The notes beneath the pieces were generated by a model. The model was not told where the DNA came from. It did no database searches and saw only the letters and a program-made list of their open reading frames with translations. A stretch of DNA of 64,000 bases, taken from the NCBI RefSeq assembly GCF_014697575.1, contig NZ_JACJSC010000012.1:62001-126000 (forward strand). Reading direction: 5' to 3'. The stretch's first letter is position 1; each line of letters starts with the position of its first letter. The position numbers and the translations under genes were made by a program. The DNA is from Planktothrix sp. FACHB-1365. Lineage in GTDB: Bacteria > Cyanobacteriota > Cyanobacteriia > Cyanobacteriales > Microcoleaceae. Below are positions 35,665 through 46,312 of this stretch, in pieces.

Positions 35665-38600
35665 ATAATACCTTTGACCTCCGATAATAAGAGTTGTGTT
35701 GCCTGTTCAGCTTCTAAGGGTTTAGCGAACAGATAGCCTTGTCCAAAGGGACAGCCTAATTGATGTAAAATTTTTCGTTGTTCACGGGTTTCTATGCCTT
35801 CGGCAACCACATCTAATTCTAAATTTTGAGCTAAAGAAATAATAGCTTTAACAATTTGTAAAGGTTGGCTGGTTTTTCCGGTAAAGGGGCTGGTTTTTTG
35901 ATCTAAACGATTAACAAATGAGCGGTCAATTTTTAAACTATTTAAGGGGAATTGATGTAAATAACTCAAGGAAGAATACCCGGTTCCAAAATCATCAATG
36001 GATAAATGAATTTTGCGAGATCTTAATTGCGCTAGAATAATAAATGAGGTGGCTAAATTTTCCATAATCACACTTTCAGTAATTTCTAGCTTTAAATCAC
36101 TGGGATTACAACCTGTTTCTGCTAGAATTTGATCGATTTGTTCTAAAAGGTTGGGTTGGCAAAGCTGTTTACTCGATAAATTAACACTCATGGTTAACGG
36201 ATAAATGTTAGCCTCCAGATGATGTTTTTTGCTAGAAGGTTGGGTTGTTAAAGCTGTATGAAAACCCGCAAATTTTTGAGCTAATTGTTCTTGCCAAACT
36301 CGCAGTTGATGACAAGCTTCGCGTAAAACCCAAGCCCCTAATGGAATAATTAATCCCGTTTCTTCTGCAACTGGAATAAACTCCGCAGGTGAGACTAAAC
36401 CTCGTTTTGGATGAAACCAACGGACTAAGGCTTCAAATCCTGTAATTTTACCCGTAGATAAAGAAACAATCGGTTGATAATAAACTTTAAAACCCTTGAG
36501 ATTTATGGGTTGAGGTGGAGAAGATTCTAATAAATGTTCTGTCGTTTGTAAGACCTTGGGATGAGGATTTTCTGAAGGCGTTAAGGATTCTGAACGGGGG
36601 GGAGTTCCGATTCGCATTCGCCCATAAATCGCCTGTCTTAAATCCGTTTCAAGCTGCAACATTGACATCGCTTGACTATGAATCGTTAAGTCAAACACTT
36701 CATATCGAGCTTTACCTTTGGCTTTTGCCCGATACATGGCAATATCGGCATCTCGTAAAAAATCTTCAGGATTATTATACAATAAACACTGATAAGATTC
36801 ACTATCATTTTCCAATTGCTGATAATAACCTCGGCTGGGAACAATCCCAATACTAACGGTTGTAAAAATCTCATGTCCTTGAATATAAAACGGCTGAGTT
36901 AATTCATCATGAATTTTCTCCGCCATTCTCGTCGCATCGGTAATATTTTGAATCTGATGAATCAAAATTGTGAATTCATCTCCCCCTAAACGAGCAACGG
37001 TATCAACCGGATTAACACAGTAGAGAAGGCGGTGAGAAATTTCAATTAAGAGTTGATCTCCAATCAAATGTCCTAAACTATCATTTACAACTTTAAACCG
37101 ATCTAAATCTAAAAATAAAACGGCAAACTGATAATTAGGTTCTTTGCGAGATCGTTTTAAGGCTTGGGCTAAACGTTCATTAAAAAAGCTACGATTTGGC
37201 AGTTGGGTCAGGGCATCATGTAAAGCTTCATACATCAGTTGAGCTTCAAATCGTTTTCGTTCGGTAATATCCCGAATAATAATTTGAATCGCCAATTGAC
37301 CTTGATACGTTGCTGGAATTCCTACAATTTCGACATCAATTACTTCTCCGGTTAACCGAGTTAATTTTTGTTCTATTAAATCTAAAGGTTGCTGTTTGTT
37401 GATTGGGTCTTGAATTTGAGACTGAATTAAAGTCAAATAATCAGGAGGAAGAAAATCAAAAATAGAACGACCGATTAAATCTTGAGGACGATTAGCTCCT
37501 AAAAGTTTGGCTCCAGCCATATTAATATAAACCAATTCTTCTCCATTATGAATAGCAATGGTTTCGGGAGACAATTCGACTAAACGGCGATAGCGTTCTT
37601 CGCTTTCTCGCAAAGCTAACTCCGCTTTTGCCCGTTGTTGTTCCGTTTGGTTAGCAGCAATAAATCGACCAATACTTTGAGCCATTAATTCTAAAATTTC
37701 CAGTTCATGGGATTCATAAGTAATGGTTTTAGCTTCTAAACAAGCAAACCCCAATGTGCCATAAATTTCGCCATTAACCCATAAGGGTGTTCCTAAACAG
37801 GTTTCTAAATGAAATCTTTGATAGCTTTCAAGTTGATTGAATTGAGAATTTTTCCCAATCTGGGTATGAACTTGGGTCGTCTGGGTCTGAATCACTTGCT
37901 TACAGTAACTTTCTTCTAAAGGGATAATACTACCCGGTTGAATTAAATCTAAATCTGAATGAACCGTATCGATAATAATCTGATTGTTTTCTATTCGGCT
38001 AATAAAACCCATAGACAGTTGAAAAATTTCACAACCCGCCTGAAGATAATCCCGAAAGAGTTCATTCAAATTTTGATGGTTATAGGTGGTAATCCGATGT
38101 AAATTTTTGAGATGGGAACTAAACTGAGCCAAAGCTTGGGATTTTGAAACTAAATCTTGTTCAGATTGTTTGCGTTTAGTTATGTCTGCTTGGATGCCAA
38201 TAAAATGGGTCAAATGCCCTTTAGGACTATACACCGGAGCGATGGAAAGTTCATTCCAAAAAAACGTCCCATCTTTGCGATAATTCCGCAATTCTACATG
38301 ACATTCTGTTCCTTCTAAAATCCCTCGGCGAATGGCTTCAACTTCTGGCTTGTTAGGATCATTCCCTTGTAAAAATCGGCAATTTTTTCCTAAAACTTCT
38401 TCTCGGCTGTATCCGGTAATTTGCTCAAACCCAGAATTAACAAAAATAATTGGATTATCCGGTTGAGTCGCATCGGTAATCACAATTCCATTACTACTAC
38501 TATCAATCGCCCGTTCCATTAAATGTAACCGTTCTTCGGCCCGATGGCGTTCAATGGCTGCGGCTAACACATTGGCAATGGCTTCCAAAAAATGAACATC

Positions 38601-39938
38601 TTCTGGGGTAAACTGACGAGGGTTATGGCTATGGACACTTAAAACTCCCCAGGTCATGGATACCGGAAACTGTAATTGTTCTGGGCTGACTATTGAGTCT
38701 TGGCCCCAACGGGAAATCACCACACTCATCCCGCTAATAATTCGATGATTATGCAGCAGGGGACTCCCGGAAAATCGAGTTTCTACCCGCAAATCATCCA
38801 CAATCACAGGTTCATTTTTGAATAAGGTATACCCGGCTTGAGAGGTGACATGGGCACTAACCCGGGCATTCCCCACCAGTCCCCGTTGCCAACCGACGCC
38901 CGCCCGCAACCAAAACGCATGGCCACCGGGCATGAGTTCCAAGAGTTTACAATATTCTACATCCAGGGTTTTGACGACGGCAGAAACCACTTCATTCATC
39001 AAGGTGCCCAGGTCGGACTGAATCAAAGCTTGTTGACCCAGGTAAGCAACGGTCGCCTGCTGACTGACCTTGGATTGTAAAGTGGCTAAGAGTTGATGTT
39101 GAACTGGAAGGGCTGGAATTTCTTCCAAGATTTCCTGAACGTTGATTAACAGGGTTGTTAACTGGCCGAATTCGTTGCGTAAAGGTAAAATCGTTGTCCG
39201 ACACTGGCTTAATGTTCCATCTTGGCGTTGCCAGGGCAGGTCACGGGTACAGCCGGAACAGTTATAGCAATGATTTTGAGCGCAGAGGTCAGTAACCAGA
39301 TGATGAAACAGGGGAAAATTTAAGGCTTCTAGGGTTTTACCCAGAACTTGAGATTTGTCATAACCAAACATCTGTGTGGCTGTGGTATTCCACTCAATAA
39401 TCTGGTCTTCTGCATTAATTAAAATTACCCCGTCTTGCCAATGATCAAAACTGGGGATAGGGCGTGACGGTAGGGGATGATGGGAGAAATTTGGAATCAG
39501 ATTCGAGTAGGTGGATACAATCAATGATTCCCCATTCAGCGTCAATAACCGCATGGAGATCATTGTCCAGTAAAGCGCTCCATCAGCCTTCTTGACTTGT
39601 AGGGGTTGTTGTTGAATACAATTTTTTTTTCGCAGTGTTTCCAGCAGGATTTCTCGATCCGTGAGATTGGCAAATAGATCGGAATCAGTAAAATTTAAAG
39701 GTTCGCCGATCAGAAATCCAAAGGTGTTTTGAAAGCAAGAATTGTAATAATAAATTCGGCCATCAGTCACCCGGCTGATTAGCAAGGGAACTTGCAATAA
39801 TTCTGCAATAACTTGTATTAGGGCTTGGCTGTCTTGCAATGCAACCTCCACATCCGAATCCATGACCCATCTGCGATCAATGGATGCAATGGGATAAAGT
39901 TGTTCTTGATCTCCCTGTGTCCCGTGTTTGTTGAGCAT
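35661..39938 (-). CDS. LOV/PAS/GAF sensor with GGDEF and EAL domains
   Basis: A 1,425-residue soluble c-di-GMP enzyme. Domains in order: PAS (about 45-150), PAS (about 165-270, with a Cys cluster), GAF (about 300-465), LOV (about 475-590), GAF (about 610-765), PAS (about 780-895), GGDEF (about 905-1080, motif GGDEF intact) and EAL (about 1150-1420, with FEALVRW and [11 protein letters not shown]). The LOV domain has GKNCRFLQG, the FMN-adduct Cys being residue 520, and the flavin-contact residues in [14 protein letters not shown] and IGIQAD, so blue-light sensing is expected. The residue that would be Arg in the RxxD inhibition site is Asn. Start set at ATG; a TTG stands one codon earlier. Confidence 0.9.
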   Translation of the reverse strand: MLNKHGTQGDQEQLYPIASIDRRWVMDSDVEVALQDSQALIQVIAELLQVPLLISRVTDGRIYYYNSCFQNTFGFLIGEPLNFTDSDLFANLTDREILLETLRKKNCIQQQPLQVKKADGALYWTMISMRLLTLNGESLIVSTYSNLIPNFSHHPLPSRPIPSFDHWQDGVILINAEDQIIEWNTTATQMFGYDKSQVLGKTLEALNFPLFHHLVTDLCAQNHCYNCSGCTRDLPWQRQDGTLSQCRTTILPLRNEFGQLTTLLINVQEILEEIPALPVQHQLLATLQSKVSQQATVAYLGQQALIQSDLGTLMNEVVSAVVKTLDVEYCKLLELMPGGHAFWLRAGVGWQRGLVGNARVSAHVTSQAGYTLFKNEPVIVDDLRVETRFSGSPLLHNHRIISGMSVVISRWGQDSIVSPEQLQFPVSMTWGVLSVHSHNPRQFTPEDVHFLEAIANVLAAAIERHRAEERLHLMERAIDSSSNGIVITDATQPDNPIIFVNSGFEQITGYSREEVLGKNCRFLQGNDPNKPEVEAIRRGILEGTECHVELRNYRKDGTFFWNELSIAPVYSPKGHLTHFIGIQADITKRKQSEQDLVSKSQALAQFSSHLKNLHRITTYNHQNLNELFRDYLQAGCEIFQLSMGFISRIENNQIIIDTVHSDLDLIQPGSIIPLEESYCKQVIQTQTTQVHTQIGKNSQFNQLESYQRFHLETCLGTPLWVNGEIYGTLGFACLEAKTITYESHELEILELMAQSIGRFIAANQTEQQRAKAELALRESEERYRRLVELSPETIAIHNGEELVYINMAGAKLLGANRPQDLIGRSIFDFLPPDYLTLIQSQIQDPINKQQPLDLIEQKLTRLTGEVIDVEIVGIPATYQGQLAIQIIIRDITERKRFEAQLMYEALHDALTQLPNRSFFNERLAQALKRSRKEPNYQFAVLFLDLDRFKVVNDSLGHLIGDQLLIEISHRLLYCVNPVDTVARLGGDEFTILIHQIQNITDATRMAEKIHDELTQPFYIQGHEIFTTVSIGIVPSRGYYQQLENDSESYQCLLYNNPEDFLRDADIAMYRAKAKGKARYEVFDLTIHSQAMSMLQLETDLRQAIYGRMRIGTPPRSESLTPSENPHPKVLQTTEHLLESSPPQPINLKGFKVYYQPIVSLSTGKITGFEALVRWFHPKRGLVSPAEFIPVAEETGLIIPLGAWVLREACHQLRVWQEQLAQKFAGFHTALTTQPSSKKHHLEANIYPLTMSVNLSSKQLCQPNLLEQIDQILAETGCNPSDLKLEITESVIMENLATSFIILAQLRSRKIHLSIDDFGTGYSSLSYLHQFPLNSLKIDRSFVNRLDQKTSPFTGKTSQPLQIVKAIISLAQNLELDVVAEGIETREQRKILHQLGCPFGQGYLFAKPLEAEQATQLLLSEVKGII

Positions 39939-39941
39939 CAA

Positions 39942-40523
39942 CTAGGTTCCAGCATTTTTGGTTCGATTACTCGTGGTTATCGCTCACTGGCAGAGTATTC
40001 GATGCACCAAGGGTTTTTATCTGCTCCTCCCTATATATTCTACGATTATCATCATTAAATTTTGACTTTTTTAACGAAAATTAAAAAAAAGTTAACGGAC
40101 ATCTAGGCTTTGATTTAACAGCAGTGTCACTACAAGAGCAAAATTGCTTGCTCAATTAATGCCCTTGTCCCTGATAATTCTTTCTAAAAATAAAAATTTT
40201 AGGGTGAAAATCGAGGTGTTTCGTTACTTTTGTGTTACAATCAAGATCCTACTTAAATCTTAGAAGGATTGCATCTCTCTACAGAAGGATCAAGCTGCTG
40301 GGAAAATTTTCTCTACATTAAAACAAATCAATTTAGACGATCTCATGTAGCTCTTTTTTCAAATCTGATTAAACCATCGCAATTGTGATCACCAGAGAGA
40401 AGAAGAAATAAAGAACAGAATATCCTGAAAATTTGAAGTTAGTAAATATTAAGGGAATAGGGATAAAGTGATTATTTTCGAGTTGAATTCCCTACACCCT
40501 CATTTTTTTGTTGGGGTTTACTG
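39942..40523. other. Long spacer between cphA and the LOV-GGDEF-EAL gene
   Basis: About 580 AT-rich bases with no open frame worth naming on either strand. It must contain the end of the cphA transcript and the promoter of the LOV protein. A 7-bp pair AGGGAAT/ATTCCCT occurs near the cphA end (about 40455-40495) with a long loop; I would not call it a terminator. No RNA gene was recognised. Confidence 0.4.
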
Positions 40524-43106
40524 TTACTGAAGCAACGCCAGGACTCGTTTAACGCTTTCGGGGAAAATCACAACCAGGCTACCAGGAGAAGCTTCCTTGA
40601 AGGCTGTTTCAAGGGCTGCTGTTTCTTGGAGAATAATATCACAGTCAAAATCAGGATTTTCCTGTTTAATCCCAATCTGAATATATTTAGCCACGTCTCC
40701 CCTTGGACATCCGCGATTATCCTCATCTTCTTTAATAATAATGCGCTCGAACATTTGCGCCGCCAAGCGTCCTAATTCGATAAAATCTTCCTTACGGCGA
40801 TCGCCCGGTGCACCAACAACTCCAATCCGTTTACCATCGGGCCAATTACGAACAAACTCCAAAATCGCTTGGAAACTCGCTCGATTATGGGCATAATCCA
40901 ATAAAATATGGAAAGACTGATAAGGAATTAAATTCATCCGCCCAGGGGTTTGTTCCACCGACATCTCAAACGTCCGCAACCCCTGACTAATCTCGGCAAT
41001 GGTCACGCCCTGGAGATAGGCTGCTAAACTCGCAGCAAGGGCATTGGCAATCATAAAGGGCGCTAACCCGCGTAACGTTAGGGGAACATTGGCCATTTGT
41101 TCAACGCGGATCATTTGTTCTCCTTTTAAAAAGGATAAATAACCGGATTCATAAATCGCAGCAACGCCTCCCTGGGCAACGTGTTCATTCACAATCGGGT
41201 TATCAGCTTGGAATGAAAAATAAGCAACTTTCGCTTTTAAGTGTGATGCCATCGCGGCGACTAACGGATCATCGGCATTTAACACAGCATACTTGTGAGC
41301 TACTTTTGCCACAACACTTTTGACGTCTGCCATTTCTTCAACGGTGTTAATATCCTGTAACCCTAAATGGTCTTCAGACACATTCAACACCACTCCCACA
41401 TCACAACGATTAAACCCTAAGCCAGACCGGAGAATTCCCCCCCGTGCGGCTTCTAAAACCGCAATTTCAACCGTCGGATCATTTAAAATTAAAGCGGCAC
41501 TAGCAGGCCCGGTATTGTCTCCCGCTTCGGCTAAAAAATCTCCGATATAAGTGCCGTCGGTGGTGGTATACCCAACGACTTTTTGAGTTTGTTTAAAAAT
41601 ATGGGCCGTTAAACGGGTGGTGGTGGTTTTACCGTTGGTTCCGGTAATGGCGGTAATCGGAATCTGGGCGGAGGTTCCGGGAGGATACAGCATATCCACA
41701 ATCGGGGCTGCCACGTTGCGGGGGTTGCCTTCATTGGGTTGAATGTGCATCCGTAACCCTGGTGCGGCGTTAACTTCCACAATGACTCCATCCACTTCCC
41801 GCAATGGCCGACTAATATCGGGGGCGGTAATATCAATTCCGGCAATATCTAAACCGATAATTTGAGCCGCCCGTTCTGCAATCCAAATATTTTCCGGGTG
41901 GATTTCATCGGTACGGTCAATTGCAATACCCCCGGTACTTAAATTTGCGGTTGCTTTGAGATAACAAACCTGTCCCGATTTAGGAATACTGTCTAAATGA
42001 TAACCTTGTTGATCTAAAATATCAATACTTTGGCGATCTATTTCAATACGAGTTAACATATTTTCGTGACCCATTCCACGACGAGGATCACGGTTCGTGT
42101 CTTCGACTAATTCGACTAAGGTGGAACGACCATTTCCAACTACATGAGCCGGAACTCGTTGAGCGACTGCCACAACTTTTCCTTGGACAACTAAGACGCG
42201 ATAATCATTGCCTTTATAGTAACGTTCAACAATCACACTGCCGATTTTAGATTCATTTTTTGCCATTTGATAAGCATCTTCAGCTTCATGCCAAGTTTGA
42301 ATATCCAGAGTAATACCACGACCATGATTTCCATCCAAAGGTTTTAAAACAATGGGAAATCCCCCAATATTATCAATGGCATTTTCTAAATCATCTAAAC
42401 TATTAATTACCGTGCCTTTGGGAACGGGTAAACGGGCTGCATCTAAGAGGGTTTTTGTGCCTTCTTTATCGCAAGCAAATTCAATGGCTAAAATATTACT
42501 ACCATCGGTTTGTGACGCTTGAATTCGTCGTTGATTTTTACCATAACCGAGTTGAATCACATGGCGGGCGGGTAATTCTCTCCAAGGAATTCCACGAGAT
42601 TCTGCTTCTTGAACAATAGCCTCCGTTGTTGGGCCGAGTTGAGCGTCTAGGAAAATTTCTTGTAAGTCTTGTAAATCGTGTTGCAGTTCTGTTTTGCGAT
42701 AATATCCATCATCAATTAAACGATGGCATAACCTCACGGCGGCTCGGGCTGCATAGCGTCCCGCTTCAGCAATTTTATATTGAAAAATGACCCGGTAGAC
42801 TCCGGTTTGAGAACTGGGACGAGTACAACCAAATTCGACAGGCATTCCCGCTAAGGTTTGCAATTCTAAGGCAACTTGTAGCACGATATCACTCATCAAG
42901 ATTCCGGTTTTTACATTTGTCATGAAATCTTGATATTTGGATTGATTGAAATGGGGGAAGATTTCTAGTAGTCCTTCGTAGAACTCTGGAATTTCAGGGG
43001 TGTAGCGATTATCCTTTTCTAAATCGAGGTGAATAATAATCAGGTGATGGTGCTCAATACTCCAATAGTTCGGCCCGCATAAGGTCTGGGTTTTTAGAAT
43101 TTTCAT
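40524..43106 (-). CDS. cphA: Cyanophycin synthetase CphA
   Basis: The 860-residue enzyme polymerises Asp and Arg into the nitrogen reserve cyanophycin. The N-terminal region is followed by an ATP-grasp domain (about 220-480, with FPIVLKPLDGNHGRGITLD) and a Mur-ligase-like domain (about 490-860, with ITGTNGKTTTTRLTAHI). I choose the second ATG because GGAGG is eight bases before it and only two before the first. cphB, often adjacent, is not beside it; a GST gene lies upstream on the same strand. Confidence 0.96.
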   Translation of the reverse strand: MKILKTQTLCGPNYWSIEHHHLIIIHLDLEKDNRYTPEIPEFYEGLLEIFPHFNQSKYQDFMTNVKTGILMSDIVLQVALELQTLAGMPVEFGCTRPSSQTGVYRVIFQYKIAEAGRYAARAAVRLCHRLIDDGYYRKTELQHDLQDLQEIFLDAQLGPTTEAIVQEAESRGIPWRELPARHVIQLGYGKNQRRIQASQTDGSNILAIEFACDKEGTKTLLDAARLPVPKGTVINSLDDLENAIDNIGGFPIVLKPLDGNHGRGITLDIQTWHEAEDAYQMAKNESKIGSVIVERYYKGNDYRVLVVQGKVVAVAQRVPAHVVGNGRSTLVELVEDTNRDPRRGMGHENMLTRIEIDRQSIDILDQQGYHLDSIPKSGQVCYLKATANLSTGGIAIDRTDEIHPENIWIAERAAQIIGLDIAGIDITAPDISRPLREVDGVIVEVNAAPGLRMHIQPNEGNPRNVAAPIVDMLYPPGTSAQIPITAITGTNGKTTTTRLTAHIFKQTQKVVGYTTTDGTYIGDFLAEAGDNTGPASAALILNDPTVEIAVLEAARGGILRSGLGFNRCDVGVVLNVSEDHLGLQDINTVEEMADVKSVVAKVAHKYAVLNADDPLVAAMASHLKAKVAYFSFQADNPIVNEHVAQGGVAAIYESGYLSFLKGEQMIRVEQMANVPLTLRGLAPFMIANALAASLAAYLQGVTIAEISQGLRTFEMSVEQTPGRMNLIPYQSFHILLDYAHNRASFQAILEFVRNWPDGKRIGVVGAPGDRRKEDFIELGRLAAQMFERIIIKEDEDNRGCPRGDVAKYIQIGIKQENPDFDCDIILQETAALETAFKEASPGSLVVIFPESVKRVLALLQ

Positions 43107-43327
43107 ACTCATTGCCTCCTAAACTTTTGAATTCAGTGATTTGTGTTCCTCTTCATGGGGGAATCTTAGGCAACTCCAATTCACGATTTCAGCTTAGGGT
43201 AAATTATCCCACAATTTCAGAAAATGGGCGGGGTAAATTCCTAGAAATTGGGTAATTTTTTCTAAAATTTAAGGAAAATATTAGATTCTGTAGCTAAAGC
43301 CTATCGGATTAATTTTTTACGGCTATT

Positions 43328-43930
43328 TTAAAAATCCATAGGAATATAATTAGATTGATCAATTAAACGTTTGATCCAAGATTGAATAGCCGGAAATGAA
43401 GTTAATTTAAAATCCCCTTCTTCGGCAACATGGGTATAAGCAAATAAACTGATATCGGCAATAGTATAGCGATCGCCTACAAAAAAGCGATGCGTTTCTA
43501 AATGGTTTTCCATAACTTGTAAGGCTGCATAACCGGGTTGACGTTTTTGTTCTAATGCTTGTTGATAGTCCTGAGCTTTTCCTAAAATTTTGATCCAATA
43601 GCGGGAGGTAGCAATATAAGGTTCATGACTATATTGTTCAAAAAACATCCATTGCAGGACTTGAGTTTGTTCAAAGCGATCCTCTGGAAAAAACTCTGTT
43701 CCTTGACTTAAATAAAATAAAATAGCATTTGATTCGGGTAAAAACTTTCCGGTTTCTAATTCTAAAACGGGAACTCGTCCGTTAGAATTTTTCTTTAAAA
43801 ATTCAGGTGTGCGACTTTCTCCTTTGACAATATCAATTTCAATGCGTTCAAAGGGAAGATGCAGTTGAGTTAACAGCAAACGAACTTTATAGCAATTTCC
43901 AGAGGTGGAATACTCATACAACCTGAACAT
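43328..43930 (-). CDS. Glutathione S-transferase family protein
   Basis: The 200-residue product has an N-terminal thioredoxin-like GST domain (MFRLYEYSTSGNCYKVRLLL, then NGRVPVLELETGKFLPESNAIL with the cis-Pro and the Glu-Ser glutathione contact) and a helical C-terminal domain with FVGDRYTIADISLFAYTH. The start is the ATG with GAGGA eight bases upstream; 14 extra upstream codons are rejected. Likely substrate is an electrophile or peroxide; not identifiable. Confidence 0.87.
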   Translation of the reverse strand: MFRLYEYSTSGNCYKVRLLLTQLHLPFERIEIDIVKGESRTPEFLKKNSNGRVPVLELETGKFLPESNAILFYLSQGTEFFPEDRFEQTQVLQWMFFEQYSHEPYIATSRYWIKILGKAQDYQQALEQKRQPGYAALQVMENHLETHRFFVGDRYTIADISLFAYTHVAEEGDFKLTSFPAIQSWIKRLIDQSNYIPMDF

Positions 43931-44018
43931 AGAATTTATCCTCTTTTTAAAGTCACAATTGATCAACTTCAATATACCATTAAAGCATTAAGACTCAGAC
44001 ATATCTATCTACTAAATG

Positions 44019-44047
44019 TTGACAAATTTGAAATTATGTGATAAAGT
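44019..44047 (+). promoter_or_regulatory. Candidate sigma70-type promoter for the PilP-like gene
   Basis: A perfect -35 box TTGACA (44019-44024) is followed after 17 bases by TAAAGT (44042-44047), four of six matches to the -10 consensus. It would give a leader of roughly 145 bases. The position between divergent genes fits, but the -10 box is modest. Confidence 0.4.
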
Positions 44048-44196
44048 TAGTGAGATTTACAGCTATTCTAAAATTTGCAGAAAATTTCTGGGCGATAGAG
44101 ATCAAATTCCCCTCTACAAGTAATATAAAAATATCAATAAAATAGCTGTATCATCAATAAATCGAGGTTAACGACTTACAGGGAGAGGAGCGATTA

Positions 44197-45372
44197 ATGG
44201 CTCAAGAAACGATGAGTAAAACCCGATTGGAATTCTCCGAAGTGCCAATCGCCAAAGAACCGATCTCGGTAGAAGCTTATGCCGATGAACTCATGGACGA
44301 CATTTTTTCCGATGTCGAACGTGTGATGCAGGGAGAATCCCGGCTACCCCAGGAACCTGCACAACCGGAATTTGTTTCGCTAAAATCGATTAAAGTTCCT
44401 CAGATTATTCTGCCTCCAATGCCCCGGTCGGAGGAAGAAGACGCCGAAAAATTACGCGATGCCAGCGCAGAAAAATCCTCTCCATCCCTGGATCGGATTC
44501 TGCTCATCGCCGCGTTTTCATCATTATTGATTACCTTATTATTATGGTTAGCAACCCGGGGCGGTTTAGGGCGGTTATTTGCCCCCGAACCTGTCGCTAT
44601 AGCCCCGGAACCGGTTTTAGATGCCAAAACTAAAGCGGATATTCAATTTTCCAATTATATTGAGCGATCCCTGAGCAATATTCAACAACAGAATCAACAA
44701 ACCCCGTTAGGGTTGCCCCTTTTACCTCCACCTGTTCCTAACACAGCCTTACCCACCCTTCCAGTTCCTGGGACTCCTCCCGTTGCTCAGACGGCTCCTG
44801 TGATGGATACTAATAACCTCGTCGCCGCGATTAACCGTGTGGCGGGGGCGATTCAAGATGCGTCGAATCAAACAGCCTCTCTGTCTCAACAGGTGATGAA
44901 TACTTTGGCTAAGGGACAACAACCCGCGCCGCCTGTCTCAACGGCGGTTCCCGGTGGCCGGAATTCGGGTTCTGTGCCCGCACCTGCGCCTAAAACAACC
45001 ACCCCAGCCCCCAAACCGGAAGCGCAAGCCAAACCTGCTCCAGCTTTGGAAGCGGTTCCCCCCACACCCCAAATTCAACAAGCTGCACCCGAAAGTAGTC
45101 CTGTGCCACCCCCTGCGGCGGTGACTCCACCCCCCGCAGAACAGCCTACAGCCGTTAACCCTGCACCTGCAACCACCCATACCTTAGTGGGGATTTTGGA
45201 ATTGGGTGATCGTTCGGCGGCTTTGTTTGAAATTAACGGAGTGGCTCGTCGCATCTATGTGGGTGAAACCGTCGGAGCCAGTGGTTGGTCATTGGTTGAA
45301 GTCGCTAACCAAGAAGCTGTCATTCGTCGTAATGGGGAAGTTCGGACTATTTTTGTCGGACAACAGTTCTAA
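44197..45372 (+). CDS. Single-span Pro-rich protein with PilP/GspC-like C-terminus
   Basis: A 391-residue protein with an acidic cytoplasmic N-terminus, one membrane helix (about 101-117, LLIAAFSSLLITLLLWLA), a long Pro/Ala-rich spacer (about 125-325) and a C-terminal beta domain HTLVGILELGDRSAALFEIN to FVGQQF (about 328-391). The order resembles PilP of type IV pili or GspC of type II secretion, whose HR domain contacts the secretin. No pilus gene is adjacent. GGGAGAGGAG precedes the start. The pilus link is inference. Confidence 0.6.
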   Translation: MAQETMSKTRLEFSEVPIAKEPISVEAYADELMDDIFSDVERVMQGESRLPQEPAQPEFVSLKSIKVPQIILPPMPRSEEEDAEKLRDASAEKSSPSLDRILLIAAFSSLLITLLLWLATRGGLGRLFAPEPVAIAPEPVLDAKTKADIQFSNYIERSLSNIQQQNQQTPLGLPLLPPPVPNTALPTLPVPGTPPVAQTAPVMDTNNLVAAINRVAGAIQDASNQTASLSQQVMNTLAKGQQPAPPVSTAVPGGRNSGSVPAPAPKTTTPAPKPEAQAKPAPALEAVPPTPQIQQAAPESSPVPPPAAVTPPPAEQPTAVNPAPATTHTLVGILELGDRSAALFEINGVARRIYVGETVGASGWSLVEVANQEAVIRRNGEVRTIFVGQQF

Positions 45373-45394
45373 AATGTAGCTGTAGATCAGTCAA

Positions 45395-45455
45395 AGTCCC
45401 CCTTTTTAAGGCTATGCCCTGAGCTTGCCGAAGGGGGGATTTAGGGGGATCTAAT
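45395..45455. repeat. Dispersed repeat TCCCCCTTTTTAAG/GGGGGATTTAGGGGG
   Basis: A C-rich stretch, AGTCCCCCTTTTTAAG, is followed by GAAGGGGGGATTTAGGGGGA, with GGCTATGCCCTGAGCTTGCC inserted between. Both parts are familiar as dispersed intergenic repeats in cyanobacteria and other bacteria. The arms can pair (TCCCCC with GGGGGA), so the element may also end the PilP-like transcript. Confidence 0.5.
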
Positions 45456-45525
45456 CTAGGCAGATTGCTCAATTTTTCTGAACAGTTAGTTATTCCCCCT
45501 GTCCCCTTAGATTTAACTTTTAATT

Positions 45526-46119
45526 ATGGGTTTATTTGAAGATTTTAGTCGATTTTTAGAGACTCGTTTAGAGGAGTTTCTCAAAGATAATCCCCATTTA
45601 GAATTACAAGCATTAGAAGAACAATTACGGGAACAAGAAGAGGATACATTACGGTTAATTGCTGAGTTGAACCGAGAAGAAAAAAAGCTACAAGCGGAAA
45701 TTTTAGAAATTGCTCAGGATATTCAAAAATGGCATAAATGGGTGCAAAAAGCACAAGCCGCCAATCGTTTAGATTTAGTCTCTGCGGCTCAAGAACGAGA
45801 AGCGGCGTTACTGCGTCAAGGAAATCAACGTTGGGGACAAATGCAAGGCGTGAAAGAACGGATTCAAAAATCTAAAGAACTCTATTATCAAGTGCAACAA
45901 CGCCACAAAGAAGTTAAAGTCAAAGCGGCAGAAATGGAAGCCAACCGTGTGAAATCACAAACTCAACAAAAAGCTCAAAATCCTTGGGAAACTCAAGGGT
46001 GGAATCAAAGTAAATCCTATAGCAGTTCAAATTCCTCTGGTGATCCTTTAGAAGAGAAATTTAAACAATGGGCAATCGATGATGAATTAGATCAGTTAAA
46101 GCGAAATAAGGGACGTTAA
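45526..46119 (+). CDS. Cyanobacterial coiled-coil protein (TIGR04376-like)
   Basis: The 197 residues are highly charged and helical: GLFEDFSRFLETRLEEFLKD at the start, then an uninterrupted coiled coil to about residue 155 and a Ser/Gln-rich segment before a charged tail. This matches my recollection of the cyanobacteria-specific TIGR04376 family, which has no known function. It follows the PilP-like gene on the same strand after about 150 bp. Confidence 0.6.
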   Translation: MGLFEDFSRFLETRLEEFLKDNPHLELQALEEQLREQEEDTLRLIAELNREEKKLQAEILEIAQDIQKWHKWVQKAQAANRLDLVSAAQEREAALLRQGNQRWGQMQGVKERIQKSKELYYQVQQRHKEVKVKAAEMEANRVKSQTQQKAQNPWETQGWNQSKSYSSSNSSGDPLEEKFKQWAIDDELDQLKRNKGR

Positions 46120-46123
46120 ACTT

Positions 46124-46294
46124 TTATTCCTCGGATTGTTCAAAATTCACTTGTTCATAAAGATCAGTTAAATTTATTTGAAACTCAACGGTACTTAAGG
46201 TTAAAATAGAATCAGCAGACTCATAAAAATTGAGTTGCCATTTTCCCGTATCTGTTTTAATAAATTGTTCAACTGAATATTGATATTGATCAAT
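46124..46294 (-). pseudogene. Remnant of a Uma2-family (DUF820) protein, C-terminal part only
   Basis: On the minus strand a 56-codon open stretch ends in TAA and reads like the C-terminus of cyanobacterial Uma2 nuclease-like proteins (for example KWQLNFYESADSILTLSTVE and INLTDLYEQVNF). It is cut off upstream by an in-frame TAA and has no start codon; the methyltransferase gene begins its 3' end 19 bases away. The rest of the gene is missing, so this is a deletion remnant. Family call is from motif memory only. Confidence 0.6.
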
Positions 46295-46312
46295 TTATAT
46301 CATATCCTTCTA

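Noticed and set aside
40808-40990. Small plus-strand frames inside cphA
   Set aside because: Antisense shadows without start signals.
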